Assembly: GCF_017569225.1 (NCBI RefSeq) | Contig: NZ_CP071868.1 | Coordinates: forward strand, 3,968,001 to 4,032,000 | Length of the DNA stretch: 64,000 nucleotides | DNA from: Pengzhenrongella sicca | GTDB lineage: Bacteria > Actinomycetota > Actinomycetes > Actinomycetales > Cellulomonadaceae | Direction of reading: 5' to 3' | Part shown: in pieces, positions 7,595-16,703 of the stretch | How positions within the stretch are numbered: the stretch's first letter is position 1 | Layout of the letters: each line of letters begins with the position of its first letter | Made by a program: the position numbers and the translations under genes | Notes under the pieces: generated by a model | Database searches by the model: none | What the model was told of the DNA's origin: nothing | The model's input: only the letters and a program-made list of their open reading frames with translations

Positions 7595-9850
7595 CTAGGC
7601 CGAGGCGGCGGGTGCCACGCCCGGCGCGGGCTCAGCGGCCAGCCGGCGCGTGAGCCGCTCGCCCTCGATGTCGACCGACGGCAGCAGCCGGTCGAGCCAC
7701 CGCGGCAGCCACCAGGCGCTCTCGCCGAGCAGGGTCATCACCGCGGGGATGAGGGTCATGCGGACGACGAGCGCGTCGACCAGGATGCCGACCCCGAGCG
7801 CGAACGCGATCGGGGCGACCGTCGTGCTGCCCCCGAACACGAACGCGGCGAACACGGACACCATGATGATCGCGGCCGCCAGGACGACGCGGGAGCCGTG
7901 GGTGAAGCCGGTCAGCACCGCGCGGCGCGCGGTCGCGCCATGCACGAAGTCCTCGCGCATCCGGGAGACCAGGAACACCTCGTAGTCCATCGCGAGCCCG
8001 AACAGCACGCCGACGAGCAGCACCGGCATGAAGCTGATCAGCGGGCCGGGCCCGCTGACGTTGAAGATGTCGGCGAGCCAGCCCCACTGGTACACCGCGA
8101 CCGTCGCCCCGAAGGACGCCCCGACCGACAGCAGGAAGCCGATCGCCGCGGTCAGGGGGACGAGCACCGACCGGAACGCGAGCAGGAGCAGCACGAGGGC
8201 GAGCCCGACGACGAGCAGCAGGAACACCGGCAGCGCCGCCGCGAGCTTCTCCGAGATGTCGATGTTGGCCGCGGCGTACCCGGTGACCGTGATGTCCGAG
8301 GACCTGCCCGCCTCGAGGTCGGCGCGCTCGCCGCGGATCGCGTGCACGAGGTCGGCCGTCTCGGTGCTGTTCGGCCCGCCGGTCGGGATGACCGTGACGA
8401 TCGCCGCGTCGCCGGCAGCGTTCGGGATCGCGGGGGCGACGAGCGCGACGTCGGCCAGGCCCGAGATCCGGTTCGCGACCGTCGTCGCCGCGGCCACCGC
8501 GTCGGCGCCGGGTGCGTCCACGAGCACGACGAGCGGCCCGTTGAAGCCGGGACCGAACGTGTCCGCCTGGAGCTCGTAGGCGATCCTGGCGTGGCTGTCC
8601 GCCGGGTCCTGGCTCGCGTCGGGCAGGCCGAGGCGCAGGCTGAGCACCGGCACGGCCAGCACGGCGATGAGCGCGACGCCGGTCACGAGCACCACGACCG
8701 GGTGTCCCGTCACGAGCCGACCCCAGCGGTTCCCGGGCAGGGCGGTGTCGTCGAGGTTGTCGGCGGCGCGCATGCGGCGGGGCGTGAGCCGGGTGCCGGC
8801 GAACCCGAGCAGCGCGGGGAGCAGGGTGATCGCGATGAGCACCGCGACGAGCACGGTCGCGGCGGCCGCGTACCCCATGACCGCGAGGAACGGGATGCCG
8901 ACGACGGCGAGGCCCGCCGACGCGATCACGACGGTGACCCCGGCGAAGACGACCGCGCTGCCCGCGGTGCCGACGGCGCGACCCACGGCGTCGATCGGCG
9001 TGTTGCCCTCGGCCAGCAGCGACCGGTACCGCGACAGGATGAACAGCGCGTAGTCGATCCCGACGGCGAGCCCGAGCATCAGCGCGAGGGCGAGCGTCGC
9101 GGACGACACGTCGGTGACCGCGGCTACCGCGAGGATCCCCGCGGCGCCGATCGAGACACCGAGCAGGGCGGTGAGGATCGGCATCCCCGCGGCGAGGAAC
9201 GAGCCGAGGGTCACGAACAGGACGATCATCGCGGCGAGCACGCCGATGAGCTCGACCCCGGAGATGAGCTCGAGCGGCTCCACGAACGGGCCGCCGCTGA
9301 CGGCGGCGCGCCACCCGGCGTCGTCGGCCGCGGTGACGACGTCCTCGAGGCCCGCCAGCGTGGCGGCCGGGACCTCGGCCGCCGGGTCGGCGAGCTGCAC
9401 GTCGGCGTACAGCGCGCTGCCGTCCGGCGCGATCGTGAGCGCGGTGAACGGGTCGCTCACGGCGGCGACGCCGGGCACGGCTGCCGCCTCGGCGAGGAGC
9501 TCCCCGGCCGCCTGCGCCGTCGTCGGGTCCATGACCGTGGTGCCGTCGGGCACGGCGAGGATCATGCGGGCCGTTGCCGCGACGTCGACCGACGCCCCGC
9601 CGCCGGCGGCACCCGAGCCCTGCGACACGGCCTGGTCGGCGAACTGGTCCCCGAACCGCGTGGCGAGCACCTCCTGCGCCTGCGCGGACTCGGTGCCGGG
9701 GATCGAGAACTGCTCCTCGAGCTCTCCCCCGCCCGCGACCGCGAGCGTTCCGATGCCGCCGAGCACGACGAGCCAAGCGACGAGGACGTACCACCGGCGG
9801 CGCATCGACCATCGACCGAGCCGATAGAGAGCAGTAGCCACGATTCCCAC
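7595..9850 (-). CDS. MMPL-family RND-type membrane transporter
   Basis: A 751-residue exporter with the MMPL duplication: an N-terminal membrane helix, a large extracytoplasmic loop, a block of five to six helices, then a repeat of this pattern. The loop near residues 260-300 reads ALMLGLAVGIDYALFILSRYR, and its counterpart in the second half reads GLAMDYEVFLVSRMRE; both carry the intramembrane Asp-Tyr pair expected for proton coupling. Substrate is unknown; relatives export lipids, drugs or siderophores. GTG at 9850 is used, with an in-frame GTG at 9841 as alternative. It is divergent from a TetR gene, and palindromes occupy the 94-bp gap, so TetR repression is likely. Confidence 0.88.
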   Translation of the reverse strand: MGIVATALYRLGRWSMRRRWYVLVAWLVVLGGIGTLAVAGGGELEEQFSIPGTESAQAQEVLATRFGDQFADQAVSQGSGAAGGGASVDVAATARMILAVPDGTTVMDPTTAQAAGELLAEAAAVPGVAAVSDPFTALTIAPDGSALYADVQLADPAAEVPAATLAGLEDVVTAADDAGWRAAVSGGPFVEPLELISGVELIGVLAAMIVLFVTLGSFLAAGMPILTALLGVSIGAAGILAVAAVTDVSSATLALALMLGLAVGIDYALFILSRYRSLLAEGNTPIDAVGRAVGTAGSAVVFAGVTVVIASAGLAVVGIPFLAVMGYAAAATVLVAVLIAITLLPALLGFAGTRLTPRRMRAADNLDDTALPGNRWGRLVTGHPVVVLVTGVALIAVLAVPVLSLRLGLPDASQDPADSHARIAYELQADTFGPGFNGPLVVLVDAPGADAVAAATTVANRISGLADVALVAPAIPNAAGDAAIVTVIPTGGPNSTETADLVHAIRGERADLEAGRSSDITVTGYAAANIDISEKLAAALPVFLLLVVGLALVLLLLAFRSVLVPLTAAIGFLLSVGASFGATVAVYQWGWLADIFNVSGPGPLISFMPVLLVGVLFGLAMDYEVFLVSRMREDFVHGATARRAVLTGFTHGSRVVLAAAIIMVSVFAAFVFGGSTTVAPIAFALGVGILVDALVVRMTLIPAVMTLLGESAWWLPRWLDRLLPSVDIEGERLTRRLAAEPAPGVAPAASA

Positions 9851-9851
9851 T

Positions 9852-9868
9852 TCCGTTGATCCAACGGA
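9852..9868. promoter_or_regulatory. Palindrome 1 in the MMPL/TetR intergenic region
   Basis: TCCGTTG-atc-CAACGGA is a perfect 7+3+7 inverted repeat directly abutting the MMPL start codon. It is a candidate TetR operator. Confidence 0.5.
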
Positions 9869-9875
9869 TGTAGGT

Positions 9876-9895
9876 TAACCGACACCTGTCGGTTA
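9876..9895. promoter_or_regulatory. Palindrome 2 in the MMPL/TetR intergenic region
   Basis: TAACCGACA-cc-TGTCGGTTA is a perfect 9+2+9 inverted repeat, the size and symmetry expected of a TetR-family operator. It is 49 bp upstream of the tetR start and 25 bp from the MMPL start. Confidence 0.7.
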
Positions 9896-9944
9896 GGCTA
9901 CCGGCAGACCGAACGCGCACCCCGACGTCATGGAGGACACCGGC

Positions 9945-10517
9945 ATGTCCGCGACCCCGCTCGACCCGCGCATCGCGCGGACCCGGAGCCTGCTGCAGCA
10001 GGCGTTGCTCGAGCTCGCCCGCGAGCGGCCGCTCGAGACGATCGCGGTCGCCGACCTCGCCGACCACGCGGGCGTCAACCGGAGCACGTTCTACCAGCAC
10101 TACTCCGACAAGGAGACGCTGCTCGCGGACGCGCTCGACGCGCAGGCGGCGGCCGGCGGCGCGGACCTCAGCGAGCTCGAGGCGGCGGCCGGCGGGGGCA
10201 CCCCGCCACCCCTGGTCGTCCGGTACACCCGGCACGTGGCCGAGCACGCCGAGCTGTACCGCCTCGCGCTGGGCGAGCACGGCTCGACGATCGCGGTCGC
10301 CCGGCTGCGACGCCGGATCAGCGCCATCGCCGCGCGTGGCTACGCGCTCTACGGCCAGGACGAGGCCGCGATCGGCATGCCGATCGAGATCGCGGCCGCG
10401 TCCGTCGCGGGCTCGCTGCTCGGGATGATCAGCGCCTGGCTCGAGTCGGCCGACCCGGTCGCCCCGGAGCAGATGGCCCTCTGGATCTGGACGGAGCTGT
10501 CGGGCCCCTCCTGCTAA
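9945..10517 (+). CDS. TetR/AcrR-family transcriptional regulator
   Basis: A 190-residue repressor with an N-terminal HTH. The helices read ARTRSLLQQALLELARE, ETIAVADLADHAGVNRSTFY, then QHYSDKETLLADAL, about residues 8-60. The C-terminal ligand domain is not assignable to a subfamily by eye. The start ATG at 9945 is preferred over the in-frame ATG at 9930 because GGAGG (9932-9936) precedes it. It is divergent from the MMPL exporter, which it probably represses through the palindromes between them. The 3' end overlaps the convergent beta-mannosidase by 4 bp. Confidence 0.88.
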   Translation: MSATPLDPRIARTRSLLQQALLELARERPLETIAVADLADHAGVNRSTFYQHYSDKETLLADALDAQAAAGGADLSELEAAAGGGTPPPLVVRYTRHVAEHAELYRLALGEHGSTIAVARLRRRISAIAARGYALYGQDEAAIGMPIEIAAASVAGSLLGMISAWLESADPVAPEQMALWIWTELSGPSC

Positions 10518-13102
10518 CGGTCGCCGATGGCCCGCAGCATGGGCGAGCGGGTGAGCGCGGCCTGGACCGCCGCGACGGCCTCGGGCGACAGCCCGCCGAC
10601 CCGGAACTCGGCCGTCTCCCCGGGGAGCAGGGTGAGCAGCATCCGGTCGACGGTCACCGACGCGGCCGGCACGCCGGCGGCCAGCGCGGCCCGGTCGGCG
10701 AAGAGGGCCAGGTCGCGCAGCAGGGTCTGCGCGGTCACGCGCACCACCGCGGTCACGCCGTCGGCCACGTGGACCGACGTCGTCATCGCCGGCCGCGGCG
10801 CCGCGAGCTCGCGGTCGGGCCTGAAGAACCAGACCGACCGCAGGCCGTCGGCGTCCGCAACGAGGAACTCGGCGCGGGGATCACCCACGGCCGCCACGGC
10901 GCCCTCGAGCCGGGCCCGGCTGGTGCCGTCCGGCGCCGTCTCGAGCGTCACCTCGGCGCGGGCGAGCTCGCGGCCGTCGACGGACATCCGTCGGACGCGG
11001 GCGCCGAGCGACCACGGCGTCAGTGCGTCGTTGACCGCGACCAGTTCGACCCCCTGCGCGCCCCAGTGGTCGCCGACCGTCACCGGCTGCAGCGTGAGCA
11101 GGCGGTCGGCGAAGGCGTCCCGCAGGGCGTACCAGGCCGGCTTGGGCAGCCCGTCGACGTCGACGGCGGCCCACGAGAGCGAGGGCCAGCAGTCGTTCAG
11201 CTGCCAGACGATGACCCCGTCGCACCCCTCGCGGCTGCGCAGCCACTCGACACCGGCGCGCATCGCCCTGGCCTGGGTGACCTGGGTGAGGTAGAGCCAG
11301 TCGTCGCCGTCGACCGGGGCGGCGAAGTGCGCGGCGATGCCGCGCGCCAGGTTCTCCATGCCGTTGGCCGCGCGCATGTGGTGCTCGAGGCGGGGGTTCC
11401 CCGGCAGCAGCTCCCCCTCGGGCACGGCGCGACGCAGGGTGGCATACGTCGCGGGAGCGCACCAGCCCATCTCGGAGACGAACCGCGGGTCCCAGTCGCG
11501 GTAGCCCGTCCAGTCCACCTCGTTCCAGACGTCCCAGATGTGCACCGGTCCGGCTGCCTGGTCCTCGGGGTCGCGCGCGAGCGTGCCGGACCACGGGCTG
11601 TTCGGCAGGTACGGGGTGCTCGGCGCAAGCCGCCCGACGATCTCGGGAAGTATCCGGGTGTAGTACGTCGCGCCCCACGCCCGGCCGGCGAGGGTGTCCT
11701 GCCAGTCCCAGTCTCGCCACCCCCAGACGCACTCGTTGCCGCCGCACCACAGCACGACGCTGGGGTGGGAGGCCATCCGGGTCACGGCCTGCTCGGCCTC
11801 CGCCCGCACCAGCGCCTCGGTGTGCGCGTCCTCGCTGTAGGCGGCGCAGGCGAAGAGGAAGTCGTGCCACACGAGCAGACCGCGCTCGTCGCAGCCGTCG
11901 AGAAACTCGTCGAAGGCGAAGTGTCCGCCACCCCAGACCCGCAGGAGGTTCGCCCCGCCGGTGACAGCCTGGTCGAGCCGCTCGGCCAGCCGCTCGGCCG
12001 TGACGTCGTTCGGGAGCGGCAGGTCGGGGATCCAGTTGTAGCCCCGGACCCGCACGCGGCGGCCGTTCACGCGCAGCGCCCAGCACGTGCCCCGCGCGTC
12101 CGGGGTCTCGTCGACCTCGACCCGCCGCAGGCCGATCCGCCGTCGGTCGATCGCTACGAGCCGCCCCGCCTCGAGCAGCGACGTCTCCAAGGTGTACAGG
12201 GGCTGGGCGCCGAGGCCGACCGGCCACCACAGCTCGGGGCCGTCGAAGGACAGCCGGACGTCGGTCGTACCCGCAAAGCCCGAGCCCGGTGCCGAGCCCG
12301 GCGCCAGCACCGGGGCCACCACGACCTCGCCGGCGGCGACGACGGCGCCCGCCGGGTCGCGGAGCACCGCGCGGGCGAGGACTTTCCCGGCCGAGCCGGC
12401 GCTGCCCGACGCCGCGCTCAGGTTGAGATCGACGTGCACCCGCACGACGGCGGAGGTTGGGGCGTGGGCGGCCCCGGCGAACGACGTGACCGGACGCACC
12501 CCGACGATCCGCGCCGGCCCCCACGCCTCGAGCCTCGCGGGTCGCCAGATCCCGACCGAGGGCAGGCGTGGCCCCCAGTCCCAGCCGAAGTTGCACGCCA
12601 TCTTGCGGACGAACGGATAAGGGTCCGGATACGGGCGCGGGAGGCGTCCGACCTGCTGCTCGAGGGCGTCGGCGGCCTCGAAGGCGGAGTCGAAGGTCAC
12701 CTCGATCCGGTTCGCCCCAGGCCGCAGCACGTCAGACACGTCCCAGCGGTAGGCCACGTGCTGGTCGTCGGCGCGCCCAACCTCCCGGCCGTTGACCTCG
12801 ACCGTCGCGAACGTGTCGAGCCCCTCGAACACCAGGTCCGTCCGCCCGCGATCGGACGGCGCGCATTCGACGTCGCAGCTGTACCGCCAGCGCGACCGGC
12901 CGACCCAGTCCTGGGCGGCCTCGCCGTCTCCGACGTAGGGGTCGGCAAGGATGCCCGCCCGGACGAGGTCGGAGTGGACGTGGCCGGGCACGGTGGCCGG
13001 GAGGTCCAGGCCGACGACGGCAGCGGGCGCCCCCGGTGCCGGCTCGAGGCACCGCACGGTCCAGCTCCACGTCGCGCCGGCGACGGTGGGATCCGCCGCC
13101 AT
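10514..13102 (-). CDS. GH2 beta-mannosidase
   Basis: An 862-residue family 2 glycoside hydrolase, predicted to release mannose from the non-reducing end of beta-mannosides. The N-terminal sugar-binding domain begins with VPGHVHSDLVRAGILADPY, typical of beta-mannosidases. The acid/base Glu is in VVLWCGGNECVWGW and the nucleophile Glu in FVSEMGWCAPATY. There is no signal peptide, so it acts in the cytoplasm on imported oligosaccharides. The ATG shares one base with the stop of the upstream FAD oxidoreductase gene (TGATG), indicating translational coupling. It is the last gene of a LacI-ABC-oxidoreductase-GH2 row. Confidence 0.9.
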   Translation of the reverse strand: MAADPTVAGATWSWTVRCLEPAPGAPAAVVGLDLPATVPGHVHSDLVRAGILADPYVGDGEAAQDWVGRSRWRYSCDVECAPSDRGRTDLVFEGLDTFATVEVNGREVGRADDQHVAYRWDVSDVLRPGANRIEVTFDSAFEAADALEQQVGRLPRPYPDPYPFVRKMACNFGWDWGPRLPSVGIWRPARLEAWGPARIVGVRPVTSFAGAAHAPTSAVVRVHVDLNLSAASGSAGSAGKVLARAVLRDPAGAVVAAGEVVVAPVLAPGSAPGSGFAGTTDVRLSFDGPELWWPVGLGAQPLYTLETSLLEAGRLVAIDRRRIGLRRVEVDETPDARGTCWALRVNGRRVRVRGYNWIPDLPLPNDVTAERLAERLDQAVTGGANLLRVWGGGHFAFDEFLDGCDERGLLVWHDFLFACAAYSEDAHTEALVRAEAEQAVTRMASHPSVVLWCGGNECVWGWRDWDWQDTLAGRAWGATYYTRILPEIVGRLAPSTPYLPNSPWSGTLARDPEDQAAGPVHIWDVWNEVDWTGYRDWDPRFVSEMGWCAPATYATLRRAVPEGELLPGNPRLEHHMRAANGMENLARGIAAHFAAPVDGDDWLYLTQVTQARAMRAGVEWLRSREGCDGVIVWQLNDCWPSLSWAAVDVDGLPKPAWYALRDAFADRLLTLQPVTVGDHWGAQGVELVAVNDALTPWSLGARVRRMSVDGRELARAEVTLETAPDGTSRARLEGAVAAVGDPRAEFLVADADGLRSVWFFRPDRELAAPRPAMTTSVHVADGVTAVVRVTAQTLLRDLALFADRAALAAGVPAASVTVDRMLLTLLPGETAEFRVGGLSPEAVAAVQAALTRSPMLRAIGDR

Positions 13103-14739
13103 CAGACGACCGCCGTTTCCGTCGCGACGTGGTCCTGCACAGGGCTCCAGTCCCGGATCTCGCGCGGCCACCGCAGCGTGACGCCGAGCGTGCCGCCGAG
13201 CAGGCGCTGCAGATCGGCGACGCCCTCGGCGGACGCCGCGAGGGCTTGCGGCGTCGACCCGGTCCGCCGGCACTCGACGGCGAGCGCGCCGACGGCCTCG
13301 CCGATCGACCACTCCACGGGGTGGAGGCGGTAGGCGCCGTTCGTGATGTGGGTCGTGCCGATGTTCTTGTTGGCGGGCAGCAGGTTGGTCATCCGGCGGG
13401 GCACGAGCGCGCCGAGCGGGATCTGGAAAGGCAGGCAGGCGATGTCGACGTAGGTGCGGCCCGACGAGCTGGGGTGCAGGTCGATGCGGTAGTACCCGGT
13501 GCCGACGCTGTCGTCGAACTGCGCCGCGGCGACCCCCTCACCGCGCATCTCGCGTCCGATGTGCCCCTCGGTGACGGTGAACAGCGCTTCGATGCGCCGC
13601 GACTCGCGGATGTAGGGGGCCACCGCCAGGTGGTCGGGGCTGCCGAGCAGGTCGCCGCGCGGCTTGAGGCCCGGGTACCCGGTGCCGCCGTCGTGCCGCG
13701 GCGCCTCGGTCTGCATCCAGTGCAGGAAGGACAGCGACAAGTCCCGGGCGCCGTCGAGCGCGGCCTCCTGCTCGGCCGGGCTCACGCCCAGCAGCGGTGC
13801 GCGCCAGTAGTCGATCTGCGGCCAGTTCACCAGGGACACGTCGTGCGGGAGGAAGCCCGGTGCGAACTGTGTGCGGGCGAGCATGCGGCGGTAGTGCCAC
13901 AGGTCCTCGACCCGGGGCTCGTCCGTCGGCCCCGCGAACATCGGCCGGGTGCGGCGCTCCAGCGTGATCGGCTCGATGTCCTCCCAGGACAGCTGCGGCC
14001 CCGGCCAGAAGGCGTCGACGTGCTCGGTCCACGAGGCGTAGCCGGCGGGCCGGTCGATCGTGTGGTCCTCCCCGGGGCGGTACTCGACGGCGAAGCACCA
14101 GGATATGGCTTGCTGGTCGAACGGGTCGGCGACCGCCGGGGCGTGCAGCTCGCCCGTCCGGTCGGCACTCTCGGCGCCGACGACGTGCTCGGTCCCGGTG
14201 AGCGGCAGGAGATCGCCGCGCTCGGTCGCGTCGACGAACAACGCTCCCTCGAGCGTGCGCTCCGCGCCGTCCGCGCCGCGGCGCAGGGTCACCGAGCGCA
14301 CCCGCGCGCCGTCGACGTCCGCGGCCACGGGCCGCCACCCGAGCAGCACCTCGAGGCGCCCGCTCGCGACGAGGGGCGCGAGCATCTCCTCGATCACGGC
14401 GGCACCTGCCGTCGGTTCGGCGCACACGCGCGAGACGAAGCCGAGGCCGGGGTTGAGCTCGGGATCCGCCGCGGCGGCGAGCGTGAGGGGGTACGCGCGG
14501 CGGTACCTGTCCCGGATGCCCGCCCGCAGCGCGCGGTAGCTGGGCGAGGCGAGGTCGGACTCGATCCAGGGGTGCTCGTCCGGCGGGACGGCCTGGCTCG
14601 TGAGCTGCCCACCGAGCATCGCGTACTCCTCGGTCAGGACGACCTGTTGACCGAGGCGGGCGGCGGTGAGGGCGGCAGCCACGCCGCCGAGACCGCCGCC
14701 GATGACGACGAGGTCGGCGGGACGGGTGGAGCTGGTCAT
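13102..14739 (-). CDS. FAD-dependent oxidoreductase (PF12831-like)
   Basis: A 545-residue protein with an N-terminal Rossmann FAD site (VVIGGGLGGVAAALTAARLG) and an acidic-rich loop EEYAMLGGQLTSQ that places it with FAD_oxidored-type proteins. A second FAD-contact region is near the C-terminus (LLPANKNIGTTHITNGAYRL). No signal peptide or cofactor-binding cysteines are evident. Substrate unknown; the family is poorly characterised and often lies beside carbohydrate genes. The ATG at 14739 follows AAAGTGAG; a GTG at 14751 is an alternative. It is coupled to the GH2 gene, implying action on the same sugar, for example oxidation of an unusual mannoside or its aglycone. That role is inference. Confidence 0.72.
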   Translation of the reverse strand: MTSSTRPADLVVIGGGLGGVAAALTAARLGQQVVLTEEYAMLGGQLTSQAVPPDEHPWIESDLASPSYRALRAGIRDRYRRAYPLTLAAAADPELNPGLGFVSRVCAEPTAGAAVIEEMLAPLVASGRLEVLLGWRPVAADVDGARVRSVTLRRGADGAERTLEGALFVDATERGDLLPLTGTEHVVGAESADRTGELHAPAVADPFDQQAISWCFAVEYRPGEDHTIDRPAGYASWTEHVDAFWPGPQLSWEDIEPITLERRTRPMFAGPTDEPRVEDLWHYRRMLARTQFAPGFLPHDVSLVNWPQIDYWRAPLLGVSPAEQEAALDGARDLSLSFLHWMQTEAPRHDGGTGYPGLKPRGDLLGSPDHLAVAPYIRESRRIEALFTVTEGHIGREMRGEGVAAAQFDDSVGTGYYRIDLHPSSSGRTYVDIACLPFQIPLGALVPRRMTNLLPANKNIGTTHITNGAYRLHPVEWSIGEAVGALAVECRRTGSTPQALAASAEGVADLQRLLGGTLGVTLRWPREIRDWSPVQDHVATETAVV

Positions 14740-14831
14740 CGTGGTGCTCACTTTCTGATTCTTGGCGACTCGGCTCGCACGACGGGCGGCGGGCGCGAGG
14801 GATGCAGCAGCGGAGGATCGGCGCGGTCGGG

Positions 14832-15770
14832 TCAGCCCTTGACGCTGCCGTCCGCGAGGCCGGAGATGAAGTGCCGCTGGTTGAAGAGGAAGACCGCCAG
14901 CACCGGAAGCGTGACCAGGACGGAGGCCGCCATGAGCGCGCCGTACTGGACGTTGCCGCTGCCCAGGAACCGGGTGAGCGCGAGCTGCACCGTCTGCATG
15001 TCCTGGGAGGAGGTCACGACGAGCGGCCAGAGGAAGTCGTCCCAGACGCCGGTGAAGCTGAAGATAGCGACGACGGCCACGAGCGGGCGGGCGAGCGGGA
15101 GGTAGACCTGGACGAAGATGCGGAGCTCGCTTGCCCCGTCGATCCGCGCGGCCTCGGCCATGTCCTTGTCGAACGCGTCGAAGAACTGCTTCGCGAGGAA
15201 GATGTTCATCGGCAGGATGATGTACGGCAGGACCACGCCCCCGAGGGTGTCCAGCAGGCCGGTGCCTCCGACGCCGGCGAGGTCGTTCCCGCCCGCGAGC
15301 GGGAAGGTCTTGGCCATCAGGAACAGCGGGATCAGCGTCACCGAGACCGGGACGGCCACCGTCGCGATCAGCGTGTAGAAGAGCACCGAGCTGCCGCGGA
15401 ACGGCAGCATCGAGAAGGCGTAGCCCGCTGCCGTCGCGAAGACGCAGTTGGTGATGACCGCGACGGTCGTGACGAGGAGCGAGTTGAGGAACGCCCGGCC
15501 GAGCGCCCCGCCAGACCAGGCCCGCAGGAAGTTGTCGAGCGTCGGGTCGGCCGGCACCAGGCTGGCCGAGCCGAACGCGTCCGCCTCTGGCGTGAAGGCC
15601 AGGGACACCATCCACAGGAACGGCCCCAGGACCAGGAGCGTGGCGATGACCAGCACGACCACGGAGCCGGGGCGCCGAGCACCCACCGCGAGCCGCCGGC
15701 GACGACGCGGACGCCCGCGGGGGCTGGGTGCACGAGCCACGCCGGGGCGGGCCGAGGTGCTGGCGGTCAT
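14832..15770 (-). CDS. Carbohydrate ABC transporter permease (MalG/UgpE type)
   Basis: A 312-residue inner-membrane permease with about six helices. The cytoplasmic EAA loop reads EAARIDGASELRIFVQVYLPLARP, the contact point for the ATPase. The N-terminus is Arg-rich (about residues 10-35). Its ATG overlaps the stop of the preceding permease gene in an ATGA. It partners the other permease and the lipoprotein. No ATPase gene is in the operon, so a shared MsmK-type ATPase encoded elsewhere is probable, as is usual in actinobacteria. Confidence 0.92.
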   Translation of the reverse strand: MTASTSARPGVARAPSPRGRPRRRRRLAVGARRPGSVVVLVIATLLVLGPFLWMVSLAFTPEADAFGSASLVPADPTLDNFLRAWSGGALGRAFLNSLLVTTVAVITNCVFATAAGYAFSMLPFRGSSVLFYTLIATVAVPVSVTLIPLFLMAKTFPLAGGNDLAGVGGTGLLDTLGGVVLPYIILPMNIFLAKQFFDAFDKDMAEAARIDGASELRIFVQVYLPLARPLVAVVAIFSFTGVWDDFLWPLVVTSSQDMQTVQLALTRFLGSGNVQYGALMAASVLVTLPVLAVFLFNQRHFISGLADGSVKG

Positions 15771-16696
15771 CGGTTTCTCCCGGCCATGGCGCGGATGGAC
15801 ACGAACGAGAAGCCCGCGATGAGGGCGAAGAGCACGAATGCCATCGCCGAGGCGCCGCCCATCTGGTTCGCCTGGAACGCCTCCTCGTAGATGAGGAAGT
15901 TGGCAGTGGTCGTCGCGCCGAGCGGCCCGCCCTGGGTCAGGACGAAGATCTCCGCGAACGACTGCGAGAGGTAGATGACATCCATCGTCACGACGTAGAC
16001 GAGCATGGTCCGCAGTCCGGGCAGCGTGACGTACCGGAACTGCTGCCACGCGCTGGCGCCGTCGCACCGGGCCGCCTCGTACAGGTGCTGCGGGATCGCC
16101 TGGAGCCCGGCGAGCAGGAGCACCATGTTCGACCCCAGCGCCTTCCAGATGCGCATCACGGAGACGGCGTTGAGCGCCGTATCCGGCTCGTAGAGCCACC
16201 GCTGCGACCCGAGTCCGAGCAGGTCCAGCGCCTCGTTGACCAGGCCGTCGCGCGAGTAGAGCCAGAGCCAGATCATGGAGACGGCGGTCAGCGAGACGAT
16301 GTGCGGCAGGTACAGGCCGGCTCGCAGCAGGCCGACGCCGCGGAACGGCTTGTTCGCCAGGACGGCCAGCGCCAGGGCGAGCACCACGAGCAGCGGCAGG
16401 ACCTGCGCGGTGTAGCGGACGGTCACGCCGATCGACTGCCGGAACTGCGGGTCATGGAGCAGGCCGGCGTAGTTCTCGAGCCCGACGAACTCGGGACCGG
16501 ACCGGCTGAGCGGCGAGTACTCGGTGAATGACAGCAGCAGCCCGTACCCGACCGGGATCAGCGTGAACACGCCGATGACGAGGGTCGCAGGCAGGACGAA
16601 CCACAGCCCGGTGAAGCTCCCGCGGCGCCGGCGGCGCCGGGGCCGGCCCGGGGCCGCCGCGACGGCGGCCCCGGCAATGACGGTGGAGGAGGTCAT
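15767..16696 (-). CDS. Carbohydrate ABC transporter permease (MalF/UgpA type)
   Basis: A 309-residue permease with about six membrane helices and an EAA loop YEAARCDGASAWQQFRYVTLPGLRT. The N-terminus is Arg-rich (PGRPRRRRRRGSF). It lies 7 bp downstream of the binding-protein gene and overlaps the second permease by 4 bp, so the three transporter genes form one transcriptional unit. Confidence 0.92.
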   Translation of the reverse strand: MTSSTVIAGAAVAAAPGRPRRRRRRGSFTGLWFVLPATLVIGVFTLIPVGYGLLLSFTEYSPLSRSGPEFVGLENYAGLLHDPQFRQSIGVTVRYTAQVLPLLVVLALALAVLANKPFRGVGLLRAGLYLPHIVSLTAVSMIWLWLYSRDGLVNEALDLLGLGSQRWLYEPDTALNAVSVMRIWKALGSNMVLLLAGLQAIPQHLYEAARCDGASAWQQFRYVTLPGLRTMLVYVVTMDVIYLSQSFAEIFVLTQGGPLGATTTANFLIYEEAFQANQMGGASAMAFVLFALIAGFSFVSIRAMAGRNR

Positions 16697-16703
16697 GACG
16701 GGG

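Noticed and set aside
7559-9859. Long plus-strand open frame opposite the MMPL gene
   Set aside because: Composition is dominated by Arg, Asp, Gly and His with no domain. The opposite strand encodes a full MMPL protein.
10769-13333. Long plus-strand open frame opposite the beta-mannosidase
   Set aside because: No recognisable domain; it is the mirror of the GH2 gene.
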